The notes under the pieces were generated by a model. That model did not search any database, was not told the origin of the DNA, and saw only the letters and a program-made list of their open reading frames with translations. A stretch of 64,000 nt of DNA from Clostridiales bacterium (lineage in GTDB: Bacteria; Bacillota; Clostridia; Lachnospirales; Lachnospiraceae), in NCBI GenBank assembly GCA_021204025.1, contig JAJQAC010000016.1, positions 1 through 64,000 of the forward strand, in the 5' to 3' direction. A program made the position numbers and the translations under genes. The stretch's first letter is position 1. The number at the start of each line of letters is the position of its first letter. Of the stretch, positions 37,942 through 46,065 are shown one piece after another.

Positions 37942-39615
37942 TCAGTCGATCGGCTCTGGGTTTGCAATGTTTACAACATGATCATACCAGGTTCCTTTGG
38001 CGCCCAGGATCGCCAGATCAAAATCTTCTCCGATCGCGGCAATCGGGATGTCAAAACCGTAGACTTCTTCGGAGAGTCCGTCGCTATAGGTGACAGTGTC
38101 GGTGGTGGGTTCGAGGAGCGCGGATGTATCGGTACCTGCGTCGTCCGCCTTGCCGACGTAGAGGTTTACGATATTTTTGGAAACGAGCGAGACATGGAGG
38201 GTCATCACACCGTTTTCAACTGTGAGAGTTCCTTTGCCGTCACAGGCTTCGTTGGCGTGGAACATGGAGCTGTCTGTGTTAAACTCGGCGCTGTAGACGC
38301 CATCTGCCAGAGATGCAGGAGCGGAGTCGGAGGAAGGATCCGTCGTCTGTTCATTGACAGGAAGAGTGTTTATGACTGCCGCAGTGTGATCCGCATATAA
38401 CCGCTGGATCTCTTCTATGCGGCCAAGACCGGCGATCTGGCAGATGATGTCGTCAAAATAACCAGAGTCTGTAAAGCAGCTTTTCCAGGAATCTTCATCG
38501 TCGCCTGCCATGTCGTTGTTGGCGTGGTCGCCGGCCACTACCATAAGAGGACGCAGGATCACATGGGAATAACCGGCCTCATGGACCGCTTCGATGATGT
38601 TGGAACACTCGGTTTCTTCCGGCTCGCCCTCAACAGTTCCGATAAATACATTGTCATATCCGAGGGCTGACATCTGTGCCGCCATCTGGCTGTAGGAAAC
38701 CTTTGCCGTGTGAGCTGTGCCGTGCCCCATGAAGACAAAGGCGGTATCTGTTTCGGCGGCTGTATCCAGTGAGTCATAACCGGCGTCCGCGACAGCGGCT
38801 GCAACGAGAGCTTCCGCAACTGCCTGTTTGTCGGAGTTAATGACCGAAGCGTCTGCTCCAACCTCACCTAACAGTGGCTCGGCGATTGCAACCGCGTTAA
38901 AATAATCGGCATATGCGGCGACGGCGTCACACATCTCATCGTATTCCGCGCCATGCATCAGATGCGTGGGCTGTATGACGAGATTTTTCACACCGTTATC
39001 TACGGCGCGCTGCAGGGCCTGATCCATGTTGTCGATGAATTCTTCATCGCGCGCCTGGATGTGATTGATGATGATCTGGGCAGTAAAGGCACGGCGGACG
39101 GACCAATCCGGATACGCGGCAGCCAGAGCGTCTTCGACGCCTTTGATATCAGCCGCGCGGCTGTCGTTAAAGGAAGTTCCAAAGCTGACGACGAGAATCT
39201 CATTTTCCCCGATGTCATCCTGATTGCGGGGATCGTCCAGAGCGGCATCTCCGGTGTCACGGCCAAAATAGTCAGGATCGGCGTTTTCTCCTTCGACCAG
39301 TTCTTTCTGTTCATCGGTCAGCGCATCCCAGGCAGCTTTGGCTGCGGCACACTGCTCATCCGTTTCTTCTGTGCGGGTCTGCACATAGATCGCGTCGATC
39401 AGCGCGGCGACATTGGCGGCGAGTTCTTCGTCGCTGAGCTCAGATTCCGTGGTTCCCGCGGGTGCATCTGATTGTGCGGCGGCTGTTTCTGCGGCTTCCG
39501 CTGTGGTTGATTCTGTAACACTGGCGGCTGTCTGCGTAGAAGCGGAGCCGGAGCATCCGGTCAGGATGCCGGATGTGACCAGTGCTGCTGAGAGTAAGAG
39601 AGTTAATTTTTTCAT
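37942..39615 (-). CDS. cbiK: Lipoprotein sirohydrochlorin cobaltochelatase (CbiK-like) with C-terminal NEAT-like domain
   Basis: Lipobox SGILTGC; EILVVSFGTSFNDSR, FMGHGTAHTA, LRPLMVVAGDHANNDMAGDD; C-terminal LADGVYSAEFNTDSSMFHANEACDGKGTLTVENGVMTLHVSLVSKNIVNLYVG. Confidence 0.85.
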   Translation of the reverse strand: MKKLTLLLSAALVTSGILTGCSGSASTQTAASVTESTTAEAAETAAAQSDAPAGTTESELSDEELAANVAALIDAIYVQTRTEETDEQCAAAKAAWDALTDEQKELVEGENADPDYFGRDTGDAALDDPRNQDDIGENEILVVSFGTSFNDSRAADIKGVEDALAAAYPDWSVRRAFTAQIIINHIQARDEEFIDNMDQALQRAVDNGVKNLVIQPTHLMHGAEYDEMCDAVAAYADYFNAVAIAEPLLGEVGADASVINSDKQAVAEALVAAAVADAGYDSLDTAAETDTAFVFMGHGTAHTAKVSYSQMAAQMSALGYDNVFIGTVEGEPEETECSNIIEAVHEAGYSHVILRPLMVVAGDHANNDMAGDDEDSWKSCFTDSGYFDDIICQIAGLGRIEEIQRLYADHTAAVINTLPVNEQTTDPSSDSAPASLADGVYSAEFNTDSSMFHANEACDGKGTLTVENGVMTLHVSLVSKNIVNLYVGKADDAGTDTSALLEPTTDTVTYSDGLSEEVYGFDIPIAAIGEDFDLAILGAKGTWYDHVVNIANPEPID

Positions 39616-39674
39616 GTTGTCCTCCTGTAAAGTGGTAGTGAGTTATATATCTATAGGAATCTGCTGATGCAGAA

Positions 39675-39815
39675 CCATGAGCAGGATGTTTTTCTACGAG
39701 CTTATGTCTTGGGATTCACAGAAAGTGTCGTTGATACGTCCTGCGGAGTACCTTTGCGTGGAAAATTAAGTGTGAGCAGTATTCGGAAGATGTTCTTCTG
39801 CCCGGAGACGGATGG
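39675..39815. repeat. Diverged copy B of the structured element at 37699-37886
   Basis: GAGCAGGATGTTTTTCTACGAGCTTATGTCTT...GGAGTACC..TGCGTGGAAAATTAAGTGTGAGC...GGAGACGG aligns with copy A. Confidence 0.6.
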
Positions 39816-39819
39816 TTGA

Positions 39820-41130
39820 TCAATCCAGCCGATACAGAAACTCCATCTGCGCCGGCGCGTCTCCGGTAAAGATCCGGTGCATTTCCTCCATGACAGTGCC
39901 GAGCTGTGTCATATCCTGATAGAGATTGGCGCCGGTACGCCAGACATTATGTTCCTGTACAGCTTTAAAATCACCGAACAGCTGATTTAGAGCGAGGAAG
40001 TCGCCGAGGGTGTCAAGCTGTCCGTCGATGGTACTGTTATAAATAAGAATATCTGCGTCTTTGGCAGTGGCATAAAAATCTTCCATGGTCATATTGACTG
40101 TCGCTGTGGCGTTATCAGAACCGCCGGTATCTTCAAACAGATAGCTGCCGCCGGCCAGAGCGATCATCTTTGCCACGTAATCGCCGGACTTACGGATAAC
40201 GGCGTAGCCGCCGGAGGAACTGATATAGAAAAAGGCGACTGTTTTACCGGTAGGCTGTTCGGAAACAATGTGATTTAATTTATCCGTCTGTTCCTGAAAG
40301 AGAGCTTCCGCCTGCGTTTCTTTTCCCAACAGAACACCGTAAAGTTTGATCCATTCGGTCCTTCCCAGAGGGTGACTTTCATAGCTGGAATAATCGACAA
40401 GTACCGGGATACCCAGTTCTTCCAGTTTTTCCTTTACTTCCGGTGTGTGGTAGATCATGGTGGACTGGATGGAGAGTTGACAGTCAGTGGACAGGATCAA
40501 TTCATAATCCGGTTCACTGTATTTTCCCGCATAGAGGATATCGCCGGCTTCCATCGCCTGTCGGGCGCTTGTAATGGTCCAGTTCTCCGGTTTTGTGCCG
40601 GAGAGAGATATGGTTTCCAATCCATCCAGCGCGTCAAAGAGACACATCGCGGATGTGGCTACCAGATAAACGTCGGAAAGCGGCTGGTGGATCACAGGAA
40701 ACTCTGTGTCGGGGACAGGGGTATCCTTCGGAACGATCAGAAATCGATCTTTGCCGGCGATGGTGATCAAACTGTAATGATTTCCGTAATGATCTTCATA
40801 ATAATCGACGGAAAACTGATGGGCGTATGATAATTCCAGATTGCCGGTGTAGGTGAGATCGCCGATTGCTTTCGCAGGAATATCTGCGGAGGAATACCCG
40901 GATGAAGTTTTTCCGGATAAATCCCTATCAGGAAAAACCGTTTTCGGTGAGGACGTCTGAACTGTGACTGATTCAGACGAGAGTGCTTCGGATGTGGACA
41001 TTTCCGACATGGCAGATGTAGAAAGAATGGATTGGGAAAAAGCGCCGCATCCACTCAGAGCAAGAAGCGATATCATGATAAATAATATAGAAGATATCAC
41101 CGAAGTAAAAAAATTTCGTAATTGCTTCAT
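39820..41130 (-). CDS. BtuF/FhuD-type ABC substrate-binding lipoprotein
   Basis: Lipobox LLALSGC; periplasmic-binding type III features (LEELGIPVLVDYSSYESHPLGRTEWIKLYGVLLGKE). Confidence 0.85.
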   Translation of the reverse strand: MKQLRNFFTSVISSILFIMISLLALSGCGAFSQSILSTSAMSEMSTSEALSSESVTVQTSSPKTVFPDRDLSGKTSSGYSSADIPAKAIGDLTYTGNLELSYAHQFSVDYYEDHYGNHYSLITIAGKDRFLIVPKDTPVPDTEFPVIHQPLSDVYLVATSAMCLFDALDGLETISLSGTKPENWTITSARQAMEAGDILYAGKYSEPDYELILSTDCQLSIQSTMIYHTPEVKEKLEELGIPVLVDYSSYESHPLGRTEWIKLYGVLLGKETQAEALFQEQTDKLNHIVSEQPTGKTVAFFYISSSGGYAVIRKSGDYVAKMIALAGGSYLFEDTGGSDNATATVNMTMEDFYATAKDADILIYNSTIDGQLDTLGDFLALNQLFGDFKAVQEHNVWRTGANLYQDMTQLGTVMEEMHRIFTGDAPAQMEFLYRLD

Positions 41131-41135
41131 GAGGA

Positions 41136-41729
41136 TTACTTCCTTCGTTTATGGATGATAGCAGTGAGAATCCGGATCACTATAATGATACTGATCAATG
41201 CAGCGATCATTGCGACAATCAGAGTACCGGAGATTCCGTTCGCATTATGTGTAAGACCGAAACCGTCAAAATACAATACATATTCAATCTCATGCGGCTG
41301 GCTCATCGCCAGAGTTTCTGCTATGACAGGAATTTCCTCATCGAGACGGACGGGAATCGTAAAGACAGAGCCGTTTTCGATCGAGGTCGGGTAGTAATCA
41401 ATACCGTCTACGGTCATCCGGTCATAGCTGGAACTGCTCCAGACAATGGTTGCAGTAATCTCGCCATCTTTTACGGAAATCTCGGCAGGCGATTGGACCG
41501 AGGCCCTCCCGGTGCCGCCGGTGAGTGTGACATCGACAGAATAATTGCCGTCTGCAGGAAGCTCTGTGCTTGCGGCCATAACAGGAAAAGAGGTTGCCAG
41601 AAAAACACAAAATATCAGAAAAAGACGGGGAGCGAGTACCGTCAGTATGAATTGGCGGCAGTTACAAAGCGGGTATGAGAGTTTATTGAAAAAATGCTTT
41701 GTTCTGAAAAAGGATTTCATATCAGGCAA
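41136..41729 (-). CDS. Surface-anchored NEAT-like domain protein (signal peptide + C-terminal TM)
   Basis: ADGNYSVDVTLTGGTGRASVQSPAEISVKDGEITATIVWSSSSYDRMTVDGIDYYP; C-terminal TM IVAMIAALISIIIVIRILTAIIHKRRK. Confidence 0.65.
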   Translation of the reverse strand: MPDMKSFFRTKHFFNKLSYPLCNCRQFILTVLAPRLFLIFCVFLATSFPVMAASTELPADGNYSVDVTLTGGTGRASVQSPAEISVKDGEITATIVWSSSSYDRMTVDGIDYYPTSIENGSVFTIPVRLDEEIPVIAETLAMSQPHEIEYVLYFDGFGLTHNANGISGTLIVAMIAALISIIIVIRILTAIIHKRRK

Positions 41730-41924
41730 ACCTCGGTTCCAAAAATTTTTTCAAAAAAAGCGCCTGCAAATGTTCCTGCAGACGCTGTGAAATCGGAAAA
41801 CGGGGCAAGAAAACCAGCCGTTGATATCTGTAGGACAGAAAAACGGCATTTTTTATTATGATAAGCCCCTGATATCCCGGCTCCGGAAGTCCGCAGAGTC
41901 AGCATACTGCCGTCATAAGCGGCA

Positions 41925-42085
41925 GAGATACAGGCAAGTATTCTGGCTTATCGCCTGACCGACAAGGGTCGGCTCCCGCGTCTTCCCGGTTTACCCAGTG
42001 ACTTATATGCAGGAGCTTGCGGCGAAATACAGCAACGGCCTTGCGCGGGATTCCCACCCGGCTTCCATAACCTGTACTCCATGTC
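41925..42085 (-). promoter_or_regulatory. Cobalamin riboswitch
   Basis: On the minus strand: ACAGGTTATGGAAGCCGGGTGGGAATCCCGCGCAAGG...GTCACTGGGTAAACCGGGAAGACGCGGGAGCCGACCC...AAGCCAGAATACTTGCCTGTA. Confidence 0.9.
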
Positions 42086-42172
42086 TGGGTTGATTGTAAC
42101 ACTGTGGGGAAAGAAAAGCAAGGTTCGGGTGTTCGTTTTTGCTCATAACCGGTTATATCGTTACATGTCACA

Positions 42173-42204
42173 CCCATGCCACGCACCACGCTGCGTGGCA
42201 TGGG
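42173..42204. repeat. 13-bp perfect inverted repeat hairpin
   Basis: CCCATGCCACGCA ccacgc TGCGTGGCATGGG. Confidence 0.75.
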
Positions 42205-42272
42205 GCCAAGTACGCAATGGAGCCAAAGCGGCGTCCACCTCGTCGTAGACGACTTTAAAATGTGGGTGCCGC

Positions 42273-42316
42273 CGTTACAGGCCACACGTCAGTTGGCTGA
42301 CGTGTGGCCTGTAACG
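42273..42316. repeat. 20-bp perfect inverted repeat hairpin
   Basis: CGTTACAGGCCACACGTCAG TTGG CTGACGTGTGGCCTGTAACG. Confidence 0.85.
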
Positions 42317-42379
42317 TTATATCCGATTTGGAAGGGGAAGCTGTGATAGGGGGCGGTTCGCCAACTGACGGATTATTTT

Positions 42380-42425
42380 ATCGCCAATCGTCGGAAAAAT
42401 ATTTCGCCAATCGTCGGAAAAATAT
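42380..42425. repeat. Two tandem 23-bp repeats upstream of an AAA ATPase gene
   Basis: (A/T)TCGCCAATCGTCGGAAAAATAT repeated with 23-nt period. Confidence 0.8.
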
Positions 42426-42498
42426 TGAATAAAATAGAATTTCAGTATATCCTATAGATAAGATAAATAAAAGATATGAAATCGAGGTGTTTCCTATG

Positions 42499-43770
42499 AT
42501 GAATTATAAGAAACGGATCGCTGATGATATGTTGAAACGTAAGATTGAGGGAAAAGGCGCGGTGTTGATTGAGGGCCCCAAATGGTGTGGAAAAACCACG
42601 ACTGCTGAGCAAATAGCCGCAAGTGTCTTGTATATGGATGATCCAGAGAAAAAGAAACAGAATATCACCATGTCAGAGTTGAATCCCAGGCGGCTTTTGA
42701 AGGGTGCCGTTCCAAGACTGATTGACGAATGGCAGCTTGCTCCTAAACTTTGGGATACGATTCGATTTGAGGTCGATCATCGTGGCGAACTGGGACAGTT
42801 TGTTCTCACCGGTTCAGCGGTTCCTGCCGATACCAGAGAAATTACACACTCTGGCACAGGCCGTTTTACGTGGCTTACTATGCGCCCGATGAGTCTGTAT
42901 GAATCCGGAGAATCGACAGGGGAAGTCAGTTTGCAAAGTCTGTTTGATGGTGTGACAGATATTGACGCCTGCTCCGAAATCAGTATAGATCGTCTGGCTT
43001 TTCTGGCATGCCGGGGAGGGTGGCCGCAGGCTGTGGATATGCGTGATGAGATAGCTCTGGATCAGGCGATGGATTATTATGATGCAGTTGTTCGTTCTGA
43101 TATCAATCGGGCAGACGGTGTGCAGAAAAATCCCGAAAGAGTTCGTCGGCTCATGCGTTCCTATGCCCGTAATCAGGGCGGTCAGGTACCCAATACGGTC
43201 ATCGCGCAGGATATTGCCGCAAATGACGAGAACCCTTTAAGCGAAGAGACTGTGGCCTCTTATTTAAACGCACTTCGAAAAATCTTTGTTGTCGAGGATA
43301 TGGCGGCATGGAATCCCAATCTGCGTTCAAAAACTGCGATTCGTTCGTCCGATACCCGGTATTATGTTGACCCATCGATTGCAACAGCGGCGTTAGGCAT
43401 CGGTCCGGATGATCTGCTGAATGACCTGAAAACGTTTGGGTTCCTTTTTGAGACTCTCTGTGTCAGAGATCTTCGGGTGTTTGCGGATGCTCTGAATGGA
43501 GAAGTTTATCATTACCGGGATAAAGACGGTCAGGAATGTGATGCAGTTGTTCATTTAAGGAATGGCAAATATGGTTTGATTGAAATCAAGCTCGGAGGCG
43601 ATAAACTGATCGAGGAGGGGGCGGCAAGTCTCAAAGCCATGCAGGCAAAAATTGATACAGATAAGATGAAAACGGCATCTTTTCTTATGGTCCTGACGGG
43701 AGTTGGCGACTATGCGTATCGCCGCCGGGATGGGGTATATGTGGTTCCGATTGGGTGTTTGAAAAACTGA
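42499..43770 (+). CDS. AAA ATPase with DUF4143-type C-terminal domain
   Basis: GPKWCGKTTTAEQIA Walker A, RLIDEWQLAP Walker B, FVLTGSAVP, C-terminal LIEIKLGG nuclease-like fold; start MMNYKKRI. Confidence 0.85.
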   Translation: MNYKKRIADDMLKRKIEGKGAVLIEGPKWCGKTTTAEQIAASVLYMDDPEKKKQNITMSELNPRRLLKGAVPRLIDEWQLAPKLWDTIRFEVDHRGELGQFVLTGSAVPADTREITHSGTGRFTWLTMRPMSLYESGESTGEVSLQSLFDGVTDIDACSEISIDRLAFLACRGGWPQAVDMRDEIALDQAMDYYDAVVRSDINRADGVQKNPERVRRLMRSYARNQGGQVPNTVIAQDIAANDENPLSEETVASYLNALRKIFVVEDMAAWNPNLRSKTAIRSSDTRYYVDPSIATAALGIGPDDLLNDLKTFGFLFETLCVRDLRVFADALNGEVYHYRDKDGQECDAVVHLRNGKYGLIEIKLGGDKLIEEGAASLKAMQAKIDTDKMKTASFLMVLTGVGDYAYRRRDGVYVVPIGCLKN

Positions 43771-43877
43771 TGTAATAAGGGGAAATAGGAGAGACGTCTT
43801 ATGTGAAGGAAGAAACACGCAGATACGGATGTAACCGTAACTGCGTGTTTTTGGATAAGAGAAATGGTCACTTTTTA

Positions 43878-44651
43878 TTACTGGAATTCCACAGAAATAT
43901 CCCCATGTACACAGGAAAGAGTCATAGAATAGTCGGATCCGTTGTCAATAAGTTGGCTGGCGATCCCGTGATAGCCCTTATCTCCTACCCGGATATTGCC
44001 GTTAGATGTTGTCAGAGTGTAATTATAATCGCTCTGGGATTCGGAAGATTTGATTTGTAAATGACCTTCGCGGCATTCTGCATCAACAGTTCCGGCAAAC
44101 GTGCCGGAAAGGAAAGCAGAACCCTGCCGGATGTAAATATTACAGGTGTCAGAAACCGAAAGCTGCTCCAGATTGGCTTCACCGTCGCTCAGGTCAAGAT
44201 TCAGATCTTTGATACAAAAAGGCAAGTGGGAAATAATATGTCCTTTATCGATGGAAAAGGAAACCGTATCATAAACGTTGCCGTCCGGGAGGGTCAGCAC
44301 GAGTTTGTGGGCATTCCGGGTGGAAATATGTAGAGTATCATCGGAAATAGAATAATCTGCTTCTTCTCCGTTCTCCTGCGTGAGAGAAAACTTATCGCCG
44401 GATATTACTTCGACTGTGCCGGTGCGTAACTCGATCTGTATATGGCGGAATACCTGGTTTGCATTGCTTGGTATGGAGGTTTCTGACGCATTTGTGCTTT
44501 GCGCTGCGGTTGTACTTTGCAGGATTTCCGTATCGGCAACCGTCTCTTCGGAACTGCTTATTTGAGACTCTGTATTTTTCGAAGGGCTTTGGCATGCCGC
44601 AAGGGAAATCATGAGGATGAGATACAGGGAGGCAAAATGAATTTTTTTCAT
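43878..44651 (-). CDS. Lipoprotein with DUF4097-like beta-strand repeat domain
   Basis: MKKIHFASLYLILMISLAAC lipobox; beta-repeat LDLSDGEANLEQLSVSDTCNIYIRQGSAFLSG. Confidence 0.65.
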   Translation of the reverse strand: MKKIHFASLYLILMISLAACQSPSKNTESQISSSEETVADTEILQSTTAAQSTNASETSIPSNANQVFRHIQIELRTGTVEVISGDKFSLTQENGEEADYSISDDTLHISTRNAHKLVLTLPDGNVYDTVSFSIDKGHIISHLPFCIKDLNLDLSDGEANLEQLSVSDTCNIYIRQGSAFLSGTFAGTVDAECREGHLQIKSSESQSDYNYTLTTSNGNIRVGDKGYHGIASQLIDNGSDYSMTLSCVHGDISVEFQ

Positions 44652-44900
44652 AGCAACAACCATTCCTTTTGTGTTTTTAGAAATTTAATTATTATAAGTC
44701 TGATTTTGTGAAAAGTCAAAGTGCTATAATTGTTTAATAATGTAGCTTTTGCGGTTTTTTGAATTGAGGAAAAAGCAGACGTGACACCTCATTCTATCAG
44801 CTTTTGGAGGAAAGAGATTTGAGTGAAAAGATCTTGCCCGAAGATGGTATTTGGGTTATGATGTATGTGGGAATTCCAAAACACAGAGGAGGATTTGTTG

Positions 44901-45929
44901 ATGGGACAGAAAGACCCTTCAACAAAGGATGAACTTCTGAGTAGTACGCCATATGACGACGTACACCGCACAATGGAGAATGACTGCAGGAAGTGGTTGA
45001 TTCCGCTCATGAGTGAGATCTTTCAGGAGAATCTGGATGAATACAATGATGTCGTATTCACAAAAGAAACTCACTTCATGAATCATGAAGGCGGCGGAGA
45101 AGAGAAGCGAATTACGGACGGATCATTCTGGTTAATTGCCAGGGATGAAGAGACAAAGGAGAAAATTTCAGTCAAAGAGAAGAAGTATTTGTGTGAGTGT
45201 CAGACGAACGCAGACAGCAGTATCCTAATCCGGATGTTTGAGTACGCGACGCAGACAGCGTTGGATGAAAGCGTTCTTGCGGGACATATTCTGAAAGTGA
45301 CGATTCCGCACTGTGCAGTGATCTTTCTGAGATCGCCGGGGACGGAGATCGATTCGATGACGATGCGGATGGAAGCGCCGAAAGGGACGCTCGATATCGA
45401 CGTAAGGGTAGTACGTGTCGGTGATTACTCTTTGGATGAAATCTTTGAAAAGAAACTGTATATCTTATTACCGTTTTATGTTTTTCGGTATGAGAAGCAG
45501 TTCCCTGAATACAATACAAATGATAAGCTGCTTGAGTCGTTGAAAGCAGAATATGTAACGATTGGAAAGCGCCTGAATGAGCTGGCAGATAAGGGCGAGA
45601 TTGAAGAATATTACAAGAAAATCACGCAGGAAATGTCTGAGAAGGTGCTTGTGAATCTTGCGGTTAAGTATGATCGCCTGAGAGAAGAGGTGAGAGATGT
45701 AATGGGCGGAAAAGTAATTATGACCGAAGCAACCCGGATTTTAAATCAGGGAAAAGCCGAGGGTAGAATTGAAGGAAAAGCCGAAGGAATAGCAGAAGGG
45801 AAAACTGCGAACCTGCTTGAAAATCTGCAGGCTCTAATGGAAACGATGGCGTTAACAGCGGAGCAGGCACTGGCGGCGCTTAAGGTGCCGGAGGATCAGT
45901 ATCCGAAGTATTTGTCAAAGCTGAAATAG
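44901..45929 (+). CDS. Rpn-family PD-(D/E)XK nuclease / recombination-promoting transposase-like protein
   Basis: ITDGSF...KYLCECQTNADSSILIRMFEYATQTAL; C-terminal GKAEGRIEGKAEGIAEGK repeat typical of this family. Confidence 0.75.
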   Translation: MGQKDPSTKDELLSSTPYDDVHRTMENDCRKWLIPLMSEIFQENLDEYNDVVFTKETHFMNHEGGGEEKRITDGSFWLIARDEETKEKISVKEKKYLCECQTNADSSILIRMFEYATQTALDESVLAGHILKVTIPHCAVIFLRSPGTEIDSMTMRMEAPKGTLDIDVRVVRVGDYSLDEIFEKKLYILLPFYVFRYEKQFPEYNTNDKLLESLKAEYVTIGKRLNELADKGEIEEYYKKITQEMSEKVLVNLAVKYDRLREEVRDVMGGKVIMTEATRILNQGKAEGRIEGKAEGIAEGKTANLLENLQALMETMALTAEQALAALKVPEDQYPKYLSKLK

Positions 45930-45940
45930 ATAATCCCAAA

Positions 45941-45979
45941 CAAGGGTCAGAGCGGCTTGTGCAAGCTGCTTTGACCCTT
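45941..45979 (+). terminator. Intrinsic terminator
   Basis: CAAGGGTCA...TGACCCTTG followed by a T-rich tract. Confidence 0.7.
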
Positions 45980-46065
45980 GAAATTTTTTATATTCTAAGC
46001 TATACTACAAGAGATTTCGGGAAGAATATCCAAAAATATCTTATAGAAAGGCGGCCACGAAGAAA

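Noticed and set aside
37846-38400. 184-aa plus-strand ORF
   Set aside because: Antisense to the cbiK C-terminus and starts inside the palindromic element.
41899-42285. 128-aa minus-strand ORF
   Set aside because: Overlaps the cobalamin riboswitch and hairpins; the sequence is explained as regulatory RNA.
45760-45810. Internal repeat GKAEGRIEGKAEGIAEGK
   Set aside because: Common feature of Rpn/PD-(D/E)XK transposase-like proteins; not novel.
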